Below, one piece after another: positions 19,630 through 31,580 of a DNA stretch of 64,000 nt. The translations under genes were made by a program, and so were the position numbers. This DNA is from Pyronema omphalodes (taxonomy: Eukaryota > Ascomycota > Pezizomycetes > Pezizales > Pyronemataceae): contig JAJJXM010000059.1 in assembly GCA_024516155.1 (NCBI GenBank), positions 310,001 through 374,000 on the forward strand. The letters run 5' to 3'. The first letter of the stretch is position 1. Every line of letters starts with the position of its first letter. The notes beneath the pieces are model-generated. The model had not been told where the DNA came from and made no database searches. It saw only the letters and a list, made by a program, of their open reading frames with translations.

Positions 19630-22600
19630 TCAGCTCCCTTCGGAGGCGTACGCGGTGTTGGGTAAAGAGGGGGCATGATAGGAGTAAGTGTTTGGGCGTT
19701 TGAGGGGGTGCAGGGGGCATGGGCATGGGCATGCGCGTGAGGGGTAGGTAGGTGAGGGGGGTGTGCCAAACAGTCCAGAAAATATCCGTGTCCTGTGCGA
19801 AGGCCGAGGATGGCTGTGGATATTTTTTCGGGGCTGTGGGGTACGCCGTATCGAGTGATTTTTTATGCGGTGTATCGTACGTCTTGTATGTCGGGCTTCG
19901 TTCGTACCAGTTTTTCCAGTCCTTCGCGAGCGCTTCTTTAACTTGTCGACGGATCCACGACAGTGATGTTGGGGAGGGCGTGTTGGGGCGGCAGAGGTGG
20001 CCAATTTCGCGAGTTGGTCCGACTCTTCATTTCCAATGATATTGGTGTGTCCGGGCACCCAGTGGAGGTGGATAGAGGTGCCTGTTCTTTGGAGGAGGGT
20101 GTGGGCGAGGTTGTGGATGGCGATCGCAGTCTCTTGGCCAGGGCCAGGGGAGAGTCTGGTTGCTCTGGTGATGGCAGCCTGATCGTCCGTAAAGAAGCGG
20201 AGTTCGCGGTATTGTAAGCGTTCGCGGCGAATGTATGACGAACAAGTGTGGATGCATTCCCCGATGGCTTTGAGTTCCGCATCAAAGACTTCACTTGTTG
20301 TACCCAGTGGGATTGATTTCCGGATCCTTCTGTTAAAGCCGTGTGATACGTAGAATCCCGCACCGACGGAGTTGTCGAGTTTCGATCCGTCGGTGTATGC
20401 TATAATGGTGTTGGGGGAGCTTCGTAGGTGGTGCAACAGGATATAATGTTCCGTCTCAGCGGCGTCTTTCGATTGGGCGGGGAGGTGTCTCGTCATCGGG
20501 GGTTCTTGCCACGGAGTTGGGTCTGGTCGGGCCGTGTCTTCTATGGTAGTTGTCCGCCGTATCCAATGGCGGGTGGAGGAGATCACCGATGTTAGGCGAC
20601 TGATTGGTCGTGACGCGGAGGACCAGTCGCAATCATATTCACTCGGGGACTGTATGGCGTTGTTGAAGTGGTTTGGGATGGGGTAGGAGGAGGGGCAGCG
20701 TGACGACGGGGTGGGAGGGGGGTAGGGATAGAAGCCTCAGGGCATATTTTCGTTGTTTGTGGTTAAGGCGTACTGACACTGGTGGCAGTGCAGCTTCGTG
20801 ATGTAGGGCGGGGATGGGGGTCGAGGGGAAGGCGTTGAGTATGTGTCGTAGTGCTGTATTTGTTGTAGCTGAAGTTTCCGTTGGAAGGTTTTCTGACCGG
20901 ACCACCAGATGTCTGCACCAAAGTCGGCTCTCGATAGGACGCAGGATCGGTAAAGAGTGTGTACCGCCGTTGGGGACAAGCCGGTTTCGTGCCGAGCCAG
21001 GCTGCGGAGGGCATTGAAGGTCCTAGAGGCATGCATCAGTCTTGTTTCTACATGGTGTTTGAAGGACAACTTTCAGTCGAAGAAGATTCCGATCCAGCGG
21101 ACTACATCATGCTTGCCGTTGGGTGTTCCCGGGGATACTCGAGTGCCGTTCGGTAGTGTCACGCAGATTGAATCATTGATGTCATCTTTCTGTGCTCCGT
21201 GGAAGTGTAACAATTCCGACTTCGAGTCGTCCAACGCAACCGCATTGTTGTGTGCCCACCGAAAAGCGACTTTTGCTGCTGCTTCGAGGGTGCGGGCGTT
21301 CGATGCGCGTGATCATCCGTGACACACTATGCTACATCATCGATGTAACTAGGGGTCCATAGGGAGGGGTTGTGATGGTTGAGGGCGTCCAAGAGTGGGC
21401 GGAGGTTAATCAGGAAGAGCATCGGGGAGGCTGGCGAGCCCTGGGAGAACCAGTGCGTATTGGTCTTTGAATGTCTGTTTTTCCGTGAAACGAGAGGGCT
21501 GTTGTTCTGTCGTTGAGGAAGGATTCACACCAGCGAACCACCGGTGTTGGGCATCCCAGATTACGCATGGTTGCCGTTACTCTTGTCGCTGAGACGTTGT
21601 CGAAGGCACCGCGGACGTCGAGAAGAAGGGTTGATGTCACTGATTTTTGTCGCATGTGGCTCTCGATGTCGTGCGTCAGCGCCATAGCTGCGTCTATGGC
21701 TGATCGTTTCGGGCGCCCCCAATTTGTTCGTTGTGTAATAGGTCCTGTGTTTCGGGGATTTGGCTGAGTCTGGAGGCCATTAATTTTTCTAACACTTTGC
21801 CCATGAAATTCAGGAGTGCTATGGGTCGGTAGGCTTTAATGGAGCTGTAGTCGGGTTTGTTAGGTTTCGGAATAACTACCGTGGTAGCTTCCCTCCAGCA
21901 TTTCGGCTGGTAACCTATCTCCCCTAACGTGGCATACAAAGTTGTCAGTTCTTTGGGGATGACTTCAATTTCGTCGAAGGCACAAGAATGTTATCCCATC
22001 CGGTCCCGGGGCTTTCTTGGTGACGAGGACGAGATGGCGAGGGCTACTACTTCTTTTCAGTGAATGTGGTCCAGGGGAGGGGGGTTTTATTGTTAGCGGG
22101 GGGGTTAATTGGGGCTGATGGGGGGGGGGGGGGAAGAGCTTGGAAAGCTGTCACTTTACCGGGGAAGTCGGTATGGGTTGTAGTGACGCCGTTCTCTGTC
22201 TTGGTGATGGGGGGGGATAGTTGTGTTTTTCGGGGGTTGGTATATCTGAACGCCCCCATATGTCCTGGCCCTCTGCCTGGGACAAGTATTCTTTCCAGAG
22301 CTTGTCTTTGGCTTGCCGTACAGCTCTGTAGTGGGCGTTTCTGAAGCTGCGGTAGGCGTTCAGAGTGTCCTCGGATCTGTAAGTTTCCACCTCTTTCTAG
22401 CCTGGGACATCGCCGCCTTCGTGTCTTTCAGCTCTTGAGTCCACCATCGTTTTGCTCGGGGGGAATATTGGACGAGAGGGGTTGCTGTTCGTGCGGCTTG
22501 GACGATGGCTTTTTGGATCGAGGCTGCCCACTCATCCAGGTTCGGCTTCGTTGGGTTGGACTTGTAGGAGTGCTATGTCGGGGAGAGCTCCGCCGTCAGT

Positions 22601-23396
22601 TGGAGGAGTGCACTGGAGAATTCGTCCCAGTTCGTGCGCTTCCAATTCAAGCGTGGTTGCTGGTCAACGTACTCGATGTCCGGGTGCTGGGACCGGATTT
22701 GAAATCTGATGACTTCGTAGTCCGAACCCGTCGCTGCTTCGCCGTCTACGCACCAGTTTTGAACCGCGTTTGCCATGGCGGGCGATGACAGAGTGAGGTC
22801 TAAGACGGAGGAGCCTCGTCCCGTCTTTTAATGATATGTAGGTGTGTCCGGGGTGTTCGCCAAACACCATCCTTCTTCCTCTATCAGGCGTACGAGTTCT
22901 TCCGCACGGGCCATGTGTTTGTAATGGCTGTTCCAGAGGGGATGGTGGGCGTTCATGTCACCCGTTAATACACATCGGCTGGGTAGTTGGAGGGGGTTTA
23001 ACGAGCGGGAATAGTGAATAGGCGTGTTCGGGAGTCCCATTCATTGTATATAGTAATGAGGTAGAAGGGGGGAATGAGGGGGGTTTGAACTTCGAGTATC
23101 TGCATGTCAGGGTTAGAGCAGATATCGGGGCGGGGGGTAACTTGTAGGAAAGGGTTTAAACGAGAGACAGAGGCTGCCGTTCTTATCGTTGCGCCATGGG
23201 GGGAGGGGGGAATGAGTGTTAGAAAGTTGGGATGGGAGGTAACGAATGTTGGGTTCTTAATATTTGTTTCTTGCAGCAGGATGATGTCTGCTCTTGCTCC
23301 GGCGGTGTTCAGGAGCGTATTCAGAGCATTGGTGCTTCTGTTCATGTTGTGTGATATGACATGAATGGTTGCCGCCGACTGTGTCTGTTTATGCAT
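19630..23396 (-). pseudogene. LINE ORF2: endonuclease, reverse transcriptase, RNase H (broken)
   Basis: The start ATG 23396 overlaps the ORF1 stop (ATGCATAA). The endonuclease (APE type) runs through VISHNMNRS, ADIILLQET, then LTGDMNAHHPLW and GSDYEVI (23390-22600). The reverse transcriptase follows with YRPIALLNFMGKVLEKLM (about 21840), STLLLDVRGAFDNVS (about 21620), GSPASPMLFLINLRP and the active-site YIDD at 21347-21336. A thumb-like segment with RSCVLSRADFGADIWW (about 20900) leads to RNase H: IAYTDGSKLDNSVGAGFYV, then EVFDAELKAI, FTDDQAAI and WVPGHTNIIGNEESD (20470-20030). Each section is in a different frame from its neighbours, with at least five shifts. The product would nick target DNA and copy element RNA there. 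Confidence 0.88.
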
Positions 23397-25180
23397 CAGT
23401 CTTAATAGCGTTATCGGTGGGGGTGTCTTCGGGGTTTGAGCGGGGGAAGCTAGTTTTGTCCCAAGCTGCCTTTACTACCGCAATGCGTGTTGGGCATTTG
23501 GGGTGAAATGCTGGGTGGTTGGCGTCAGCATCGGGATCTCTTGCGCAGTTCGCACAACGGGGGGGAATGTGATGGCATGGTTTGCCTTTTCTGTGGGGGC
23601 ATTCGGGGCATAGGTGAAGTTCGGTGGGGTGGTTAGCTGTACAGATTGCGCAGATGGGGTCGGAGGTGTTGGGGCAGAGAGCGTGGTGGTGTCCGAAGTG
23701 GAGGCACCTACGGCACTGGTCCGTGGAACGTGACGAGTGATAATCCGTGACTTTGCGCGGTTCATAGCGGATAATAACCTTCTTGCGCTTGAGCGTGCGC
23801 GCATCTTCTGCCGTCTTTAGGGCGATCATGATGCTAGATGCGGTCTTACCAACTCGCTTATCGGGATGTGTTATGTAGCGGGGGGGCTGTGTCAAGCGAA
23901 CCGCGTTATTGCGTTCGATTTCATTTTGGAGGGCTGTCATGCCTTCCGGGGTGCCTGGGTACACGTCTAGCGGGATCCTATGTACGGTGAGTTTGTGCCA
24001 TTTTTCGGCGATTTGGGGGTCTTTGAGGGCCATGTGGACTGCTTTGCAGCGTCTTTCATGACTGGCAGGAATTGGGACACCTCGGTCTCGGTTGTGTCTG
24101 CGGGGAACGTAAGGAGCAGGTTGCCTCCAGCGTTTTTCCTCACGGTCACTACGGCGATGGTGTTGGGTGCCTCTGCCTCTCGGAGAGCCCTATTTACCAT
24201 GTTACCTGCTTGGACCTTTGCGTCGTCTGTCAAATTTTCTAGATCAGGACATGGGAGGATAACGGTCACTGGGCGGTTGTTTTGTGGGGTAGGGTTGGTT
24301 TTTCTGGGGGTGGGTGCGGGATTCTTGGGGGGGGCGGGGGTGGGGTTTGTTTTGTGGGGGGGGGCGCGGGCTTTCTGTCCGAATACCTGCCTGGGACGTC
24401 CGGTTCGGACCAGGCTGCGCTGGGTTCACTGGGGGGAAAGGCGGGGGAGGGGGGGAGGGGAATGTTGTTTTTGGTGAGGGTATCCTCGGCTGCAAAGCAG
24501 CGGGTTTTCCAGTAGTTAATAAGGGCAGTGCTTTGTGCGTCAGAGGGGGGATTGGGGATGGGGGGGTCCATGCGTTGGGAAGGTTTGTAGTTGGGGACCA
24601 GAGTGCGCAGCATGTCTTGGGTTTCGCGCATGATGGCTCGGTCTCTGTCCATCATTCTGAAGGCCTTCGTGATCCTGTCGTTGGTGTGTCTGTCGGTTTC
24701 TCTGGCGGTGTCGGCGTATGTTGCCACTGCCGAAAGGAGACGTTCGGCGAGGTGGATCGGAAGGGTCATTGTTTCGGCCCTGGAGGTGGATTGAGCTGAG
24801 CGCAGGGCTTCTTGGATGCCCGTTTCGTAGACCAGGGCGGGTTCGGATGCGTTGGTGGTGGATGGGGCGCCGCGTTTGAGGGGTACGGTAGCCTGTGGAA
24901 AGGTGTCCCGGACTCGGATCGTATGTTGCGTGCGGGGTGACGTGACGGGTGGGGCACGGTTGCGCGTGGTGGGTTCGGGGGTAGAAGTACGACGTACGGG
25001 GGAGGAAGTCGGGGAGGGTTCGTCGAGTTCACTGAGGTCGGAGTCCAAGTTCATCGTGTCGGCGGGTTCGGTTCCATTGTGAGGCTCTACTCTAGCGTGT
25101 TTGCTAAGGCCGAGCGTGGGGAGGGGAGGTTTATCTGGCGGAAGGGGTTTCTTCCTCGCAGCGGACGCGCGAGTTGCCAT
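23389..25180 (-). pseudogene. LINE ORF1 (Gag-like, CCHC zinc knuckles), broken
   Basis: The ATG is at 25180. The N-terminal 300 residues are Pro/Thr-rich (frame 25180-24266) with a helical section (LPIHLAERLLSAVATYADTA). The frame then shifts to 24269-23967 (MTVILPCPDLENLTDDAKV and VTVRKNAGGNLLLTFPA). It shifts again to 24033-23389, which carries three Cys/His clusters: CRRCLHFGHHHALC, CAICTANHPTELHLC and CANCARDPDADANHPAFHPKC. This is the RNA-binding ORF1 of a fungal LINE. The stop TAA (23391-23389) overlaps the ATG of ORF2 by 8 bases, an arrangement that suits termination-reinitiation. Two frameshifts break it. Confidence 0.82.
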
Positions 25181-25455
25181 GGAGGTTAGAGACAGGTTGA
25201 TTAAGGTGATTTGACGGGGGGAGGGAGTTGAGTTCGATTGCGGAGGATGTGGTTGATGATGGGGGGTTGATGGACGTCGTAGCCGAGTGCGTCTTCAGGG
25301 GCCCGGAATCTCTGTCTTCACCGCTCGCACCACAAAAAAGAGGGGGCCTGGTCTGCAGATGCTACAGCTAGGTAATTTGACGTCGCTGATGACGATTTCG
25401 CACGAAAATCGATGGATTTCCGCGTTGTTGTGGCGATAGCTGGGGGGGGGGGGTC
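25181..25455 (-). other. LINE 5' untranslated region
   Basis: This non-coding stretch lies between a C-run (sense strand) at 25452-25441 and the ORF1 ATG. The 5' border is estimated from the composition change only. Confidence 0.4.
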
Positions 25456-26028
25456 GAACTCGAGGTGGTGTTTTCATCTACTCTTTTTTCTGCACTTTGA
25501 TTTTGAACAAGGGTTGCGCTTTCCGAGATGAATGGTGCAAATATAAGTGATGTAAACATGGATTGCGTTCGCAGTAGCTGTGTAATACACGATGCCCAGG
25601 TGTATTCACAACAGGAAACTCTTGGGACGGAGTGCATGGGTGATCACTCGACTCATTCTACGTGCTATTCATGTTTCCGAGCTTATCCAGAATGCGCCGA
25701 GGCTACGAAGAGTGGATGATAAGCAGGATTCACTAATCCTAACTGGTATAAGATCCTGTTCCGGGCGGGCACTGATGTTGGATGAACGGGTAATGCACTT
25801 GTTATCAAACGATGATGAGCATGAAACGGAGTGATGATATTGCAATAAGAAAACAAATTTTGACGACATAAAGTAAAACCTCCGAAAAGAGACAAATGGA
25901 AAAAATATGGAGCGTAAAAAAATGAGACAACTAGAAAATGACATTCCACAGAACAGAGACGGGAAAAACGGTTCTTATTCCGGGGATGGAGGGACAAGAG
26001 AATCGGAAACTATTGTTGGCCAGTTTCA
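25456..26028. other. Intergenic, 3' flank of F-box copy B
   Basis: Short open frames occur on both strands without recognisable features. The segment around 25640-25670 (GATCACTCGACTCATTCTACG) resembles 31108-31130 and 37262-37285, so some of it is dispersed repeat. Confidence 0.4.
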
Positions 26029-28082
26029 TCAGGCCATCTCATTCATGATATAGTCCCACTCGCGTTCCCCCCACTCACGTTCCCCCCCGTCATATTCCCC
26101 GTCCATGGGCCAGTGCATTTGCCAATTCATCTGCCAGTCCGGCTCCCAGTCCCGTTGCAAGTCCATTTCCGAGTACCGTTCAGTTAACCGAGACTCGTTG
26201 ATATCGTCGCCACTACGTTTCCATTCGATTCCTAAGCTCGTACAAAGTGCAGCAAGTCTGTTTAGACCTTCTTCCGAGCTCTGTGAAGATGCCACTCGCC
26301 GTGACTGGTCGTCGATACTGATACTGCGAAGTTTTGATAATACACCGCTCTCCTTTGCAAGCGCGACATGCTCGAGTAACTGATATAGTCGCCAAATGGG
26401 TTCTGAAATCCGCTGGAACTGGAATTCGAATGATAGGTGCGGATTGAATTGTTCGAATTTGAACTGATCAATATCTTTGTCAGAGATACGAAGATGGAAA
26501 TATTCGAGGTTTGGCGGTAAAAGTTCGAGCAGACTGGAATCCTCGGACCAGCCCGTACGTGATAACGGATAAAGAGCTGACAAATTTGTTGATATTTTGA
26601 TCAGATTGGTAAAATCCTTCAACGGTCCGATTCCTCCATTGGTATCTGAGATTCTCTTAAACTCACCGTTAATGTCCATCTCTTCGATGCTGTGCCGCAT
26701 TTGCCGTAAAGCCTCTTTAAATACCGATGCCCGGAAAGCTGCCCCAGGCAGTGTTTCCACAGTCTTGAACTTCGGGGTGCAGTTTACAAGTTTCATGAGG
26801 AACTGGGAAGTCTCTTCTGCGTGACCACTCTCGATGCGGATGGATGTTAAGGATGGCAATATCGGCATGCTTTCAGGAGTTGCTCTAGCAAGGAACACAT
26901 CGTTGGTGAAGGTGAGCTGTTTCAAGGCTGGCGTGAACTGGAGGAAGGAAATAACATTCCAATCATTATTCGGTGGCTTTTCTTTGTTACTAACGGAGCT
27001 GTAATGATGGATATAATGCGACGGCCACCAAATGGACTGGTAGGCGAGATCCTCGTGCCATGGTTGCCATCGTAGCACCTCCAGAGATCTCAGTGGCGTG
27101 TGTTCCCATATCTCCTTTGCCCATGGCGTAAGGAGAAAAGCGTATCCACCTCCCACATGACCTTCGAACCCCAGCATACGTAGGTTGGTAAGTCTTGCCA
27201 ATAGAAGAGGGATGCACATGATCTCGTATAATTTTGACATTTCGCGCAGTCTTGATCGTTGAAGAATATGTTCCCACGTCATTCCTGTCAGGTCTTGGAG
27301 TCCTGTTTCTTCGACGAACTTTGACAAGATTTTACGATCGTGTTTCCGTTCGTCCACGCTGTATTCCACCTCTTCGACGTCAAACTGGTGAAACTCGCCA
27401 TAGTTGAGGTCCTTTATACATGTCGCGAGACTCGGATTCAGATCAATCAGGCGCAGGAGCTTGCGCACATCTTTCGAAACTGACCATCCAGAACAATTCC
27501 GTCCCGGTATCTCAACTGACTCGAAGACAATGGGTTGGAGAAGGTAACGGAATCGGCGATTGACGAGTCTAAGGTTGAGGAAATCGCGATGCGAGCTTGC
27601 ACGCAGAGGACCTCTCAAGAAACCAATAACTAACTCAAGAACCTCCGTGGGGCATGTTGATAAGCACGCAAGCGGGGGCGAGGTGCATTTTGCATTCCTT
27701 TTATTCTCCGTTTTCCGCTTTTTCCGTTTCGCCTGTGACGCAGTCGTGTTTGTACCCGGCCCATCAGAGGTGGATCGCTTATGGGATGAGACACCTGACT
27801 TCTCTTTTGCGCTTGATGACGGAATCCCAATCTCGGTGGGAACAATTGCTGGATGAGCAGTCTTTCCTTGGGATCCTTGCTCTCGCATATCTGTGTCGGG
27901 TTGTGCTGTATTGGATGGAGCTGCGTGATTGCCTTTCTTCCGGACTGTGACGACGTACCATATGTCAGATATACTCAAGACATACCAAAAGTACATTTGT
28001 CTGCAGTAGTTTGGACGTCATGTATAGAAACATATGCTGCAGGGTACATTTGGACAGCTTTCGCTGCGATGGATCACTTACT
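26029..28082 (-). CDS. F-box protein family copy B
   Basis: The open frame runs 27996-26029 (655 codons from the first in-frame ATG), intact apart from its start. A basic N-terminal tail (KRKKRKTENKRN) precedes the F-box at about residues 112-165 (CPTEVLELVIGFL ... LRLVNRRFRYLLQPIVFESV). The family motif GGYAFLLTPWAKEIWEHTPLRS follows, then leucine-rich-repeat-like strands and an acidic/Trp/Met-rich tail. As an SCF adaptor it would select a substrate for ubiquitination; the target is unknown. At the conserved splice junction this copy gives ATC instead of ATG, so the family start is lost. It must start elsewhere, either upstream with the intron retained (ATG 27996) or at an internal Met in the N-terminal tail, or it is a recent pseudogene. 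Confidence 0.8.
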
Positions 28083-28208
28083 TTTGGACATGTTAAGTTT
28101 TCTGACGTTTGGTCTTTACGGCTGACGGTGCTCCAAGGTCAGGCGGTATATGGAGATGTGGGAGTGGAAGGCATTTGCCGTACAGTTATATGGGCATGTC
28201 TTGGCGCC
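27945..28208 (-). promoter_or_regulatory. Copy B promoter, exon 1 and intron (start codon lost)
   Basis: The motif GGCGCCAAGACA is at 28208-28197, with CATATAAC just downstream. Exon 1 ends CCAAAA, the donor GTAAGTG starts at 28081, the branch-like ATCTGAC is present, and the acceptor CACAG ends at 27945 (137-bp intron). The junction reads A|TCCGG, giving ATC. Confidence 0.6.
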
Positions 28209-28848
28209 AGGTCAACATTGGCCACGACAGTTTTTGATTCTGGTGTACCGGGTGACGACTGAACTCGACCCGTGAGAATCTCGGTTTCAGATAGCGTTCG
28301 GGACAATTTCATCCCCTCGTGGTGCCACTTCCCTACAGCTATCGTATTGTGTTACCAGGAAAGACTGATGGTTGACAAAACGGTGACCACCATCGGTCCT
28401 TCAAAATCGATATGGGAATTCATGGAGGCGGAATTCTATAGAAGAGCTGCATCCATTGAGAATATCTCTGCCTCGAAAAATATGGTTTCAGGTGCTTGTG
28501 GTGGAGAAATGGCGTGTAGATATATAGCAACTGTAGATCAGCGCCGGTAACGTCTTGCCTTCAGAGCGAGAGCTTGAGCTTTGCTCCCGGAATTCGGCGG
28601 TTCAATCTTGATATGGGTTGTATACAGCCCTGTATGGTCAAAAAAAAAAACGAGAAACCTTATTCCAGTTTGAAACAAGTGGTCGGTGCCACTGCTTTCT
28701 TGGCATTTCACGGTGATCATCCTCCATCTCCACGACTTCCTTTACCACCAACCCCACCAGACGCCGCAACCATTGCTACTACCGTTCCTCCGCTACACAC
28801 AGTCAGGTCGACCAATCCAATAAGCACCTTTTGCTATCACTGCTCGCA
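28209..28848. other. Divergent intergenic region
   Basis: This is the upstream region shared by copy B and the orphan gene at 28849. A frame at 28574-29044 is open in a different frame from the orphan and could hold a first exon, but no clear donor/acceptor pair was found. Confidence 0.35.
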
Positions 28849-29922
28849 ATGGTGCACCATTCCAGCCAGCGCGTTCCATCACCAGTCACCCCGACTGATG
28901 CCACTAGCATTCGTATCACCAGCACTGATCAGCCCGCACATTCCATTAATACTGCACCTAATCAGCAAACCGTGTCCGTACCAGGAATACAGGTGCACAC
29001 CCCAAGCAATGCAGCAAAAATCGAACGGATTATGGGTGTTTTAACAGGCGCTGACAATCATCACAAGACCACAGCAGACCTCAAACGACTCTTCGACCAA
29101 TTCCTCGACGAAAAACAACTGCTGGAAGAGGCTCACCAAGAGCTGTTGAAAGACAATGCGGCAGCAAAACAGCAGCTCGAAAAGGTTTTGTGGCAACGTC
29201 AGGAGCTGATACAATCCATATCTCGGCTGAGGGAGATGATTTTCGATACCAGAGCGCAACACGATGCTAGAACGGAGGACTTACAAAAGATGAATGGGCA
29301 ACTCAAAAACGACATAGCCGCGTTAAAGATGGAAACCGCGAATTTACGCCAAAAGGATATCGACACCGTCAATGACGCTGTCCAATCAAAGGACGCTGAC
29401 CATTCCACGAACTCGAGTTCAGCTGTAGAGGCGAAGAAGGAAGATCGGTGCACTCCGCAGGTCTGTCGTCGTTCAAATCCAGATCTCGCAACGTCGGAAG
29501 AATCAAGTACAGTCAGCAACAGCATCGAAGAAGCACAGGAATCCATTTCAGGCCTCCTGACACGGAAACCACCTTCAAGACTAAGCAGGGTACGCACCAC
29601 GCTCATAGATTCCAGGAAGTTCCGTGAATGGGCCAGGAGCAAGTGTTGGGTATTCATGGCCATACCTGAGCAGATCAACGACACAACCCGCAGTGCAATG
29701 CACATGTCATTGCTTGAACAGATCAAAGCCATGGGACTCTCGTCTATTATCAGTATTCGATCCCCAGGCAATCAGTACCATGCCATTCGCTTCCAGAAAA
29801 GTAGATTGAGAATTAAAGGCCTTGCAAAGCTAAGATCCAAGGTTTTCGTCTTTGAAAACGTCCCGACGCCACTTATAATACGAGCAATGGAAGAGAACCG
29901 AGATGTACCTCACTTTGGATAG
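28849..29922 (+). CDS. Orphan coiled-coil protein
   Basis: This is a 357-codon uninterrupted frame from ATG 28849 to TAG 29920-29922; upstream in-frame TTG codons are not used as starts. The N-terminal 60 residues are Ser/Thr/Pro-rich. A long helical, Gln/Glu/Lys-rich coiled coil runs from about residue 75 to 185 (LFDQFLDEKQLLEEAHQEL, QQLEKVL, LKNDIAALKMETANLRQKD). A Ser-rich linker and a basic/hydrophobic C-terminal domain (KCWVFMAIPEQIN, then SKVFVFENVPTPLIIRAMEE) follow. No family was recognised. It sits in the promoter flank of F-box copy B, in opposite orientation. It could be a host gene or an ORF1-like protein of an unrecognised element; its length and clean frame argue that it is or recently was expressed. 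Confidence 0.55.
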   Translation: MVHHSSQRVPSPVTPTDATSIRITSTDQPAHSINTAPNQQTVSVPGIQVHTPSNAAKIERIMGVLTGADNHHKTTADLKRLFDQFLDEKQLLEEAHQELLKDNAAAKQQLEKVLWQRQELIQSISRLREMIFDTRAQHDARTEDLQKMNGQLKNDIAALKMETANLRQKDIDTVNDAVQSKDADHSTNSSSAVEAKKEDRCTPQVCRRSNPDLATSEESSTVSNSIEEAQESISGLLTRKPPSRLSRVRTTLIDSRKFREWARSKCWVFMAIPEQINDTTRSAMHMSLLEQIKAMGLSSIISIRSPGNQYHAIRFQKSRLRIKGLAKLRSKVFVFENVPTPLIIRAMEENRDVPHFG

Positions 29923-31580
29923 TGTCTTTCCAGGGGTTTCCAGTCTATGTTGGGACGTGTTCGGACGATGTTCCAGCATTTACGTCCACGATCGACATGA
30001 GTCGCAAAAAAAGGTGTTTTGTCTCGTTCGACCGTTTGCCTGCAGCAATGGTGGTAAAAGAGATTAAGATTGGATGTGGTCATTTTTACGATGATGACTG
30101 GAAAACTGTTGGCCGATTCTCTTCCAGCGCACCGTGAGGGTGGAATATTGCTCTGGAATGTCTAGGAGAGTGACTCAATGTGCCAAACATGGTGGCCTGT
30201 GACGGAAATAATACTGGGAAATGGAATATAAAGCAATATCAAACAAAATAAACAGAATTCGGGAATAAATTGCCACGATTGAATGCGTCGGGTGAACATG
30301 AAGAAAGTCTACAGGAACAGCAGTGAGACGGACCAGTCTGCAGAACGTGACCCGAACAGTTATAAACCAATAGACTTTATGAAATCATTTCCATTGATGA
30401 GGCGCTATTGCAGTCACCACTCTCTTCTGTCAAGGGGTCCTGGAAACTCAGCAGTCCACTCGAAAGGTGGGGCTAGTTCATCCTCCTTTCAAGTCTCATG
30501 GATTGCGACTTTCGTGTTGAGGTGCGCTGGAATTAGATCACCAACGTGCCCTTGATCAGTGTTCTGTGACGTCCTTGCGTCATCCTTATCTCTTCTTAGT
30601 TGTGCTTCTGGCTTTCTATTTTGGTACATATCCTTTTTTCTCAGGGGCTCGTTGCATAATTCAGCCTTCTGCATTGCAATCTTGACCATATTGCTTCCGA
30701 CTGCGTTGGCAAACGATGCATCTAGCAAAACCTACCCTCTGCCGCGTGAAAGCATATCATAAAGGAATACAATTCGACAACTACTCCGTCCCTGCCTTCT
30801 TATTCTAGCTCGAGCCGGTTACTGAACCTTTCCTGTTCTGATCATGCTGCCAGACCTCTGAACAGAATTTGCTAACAAAAATACGATAGACTAGAATATA
30901 AAAGCCACGGAATTCAAGTCGTCGGAAAAGCACGTCATACATGTCATGAACCGGAATTGTCATGTGGTTGGGATCTCCTCGAGGTATCACTAGGAATCAA
31001 TATAATGTAGAGCAACAGAATATGACCGGGTGTTGTCATAGCGGTGAAGATAGGCAGTTCAGACATCATAGGCGGGCACAGAGCTATCAAGTAACACGTC
31101 ATGTGTCATCACTCGGCTCATTTTACGCGCAAACCTGTTGTCGACGTTGCCCCAAGAACTAGATGTATGGTAGCCCGAATCTACGAAGAAAGGGTGTTGA
31201 CGTTGTTTGGTAACTTCGACAATCTTATATCAACACGTCATGCATTTGATGTTACAAAACCATCATGAAAATCAGAGAGAGGAGCAATCTATTACTACGA
31301 AAATACTGAATTTTTTAACCGTCCGCGGTCAATTTTGTGACAGGCGCGAGATAAAAAAACATTAACCACGAGAAAAAAAAAAAAAAGAAAAACCGAGAAC
31401 TCTGCATTTGGAAATGACCCGATAGGGGTAATAAAATGTCATTCCGAAGTCCGTAGCGTAAGAATGGGGATATTAAAAACTATATCGACGTTAGTTTTGA
31501 GCAATCAGTCAAAGTCAGTATAAAAATCCTTTCTCGTACCTCATTGCTCATCCTGTGTCCCAGTCGCTGTCCGAGTCTGA
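29923..31580. other. Intergenic, nothing recognised
   Basis: There are only short open frames (for example 30489-30728 on the - strand, rich in charged residues). An A-rich run occurs at about 31373-31389. Confidence 0.4.

Larger units (their letters stand above)
18818..25455 (-). mobile_element. Tad-like LINE with RNase H, near full length but frameshifted
   Basis: A non-LTR retrotransposon lies on the - strand. The 5' UTR begins near a C-run (25441-25452), followed by ORF1 (Gag with CCHC knuckles), ORF2 (endonuclease, reverse transcriptase, RNase H) and a long 3' region with several A tracts, the last being 31 A at 18848-18818. Domain order and the C-terminal RNase H place it near the Tad clade of fungal LINEs. 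Both ORFs carry frameshifts, so this copy is dead. No clear target-site duplication was found. Confidence 0.85.

Noticed and set aside
28556..28630. Possible tRNA (GGTTCAATC looks like a B box)
   Set aside because: No cloverleaf with an acceptor stem or A box could be drawn around it.
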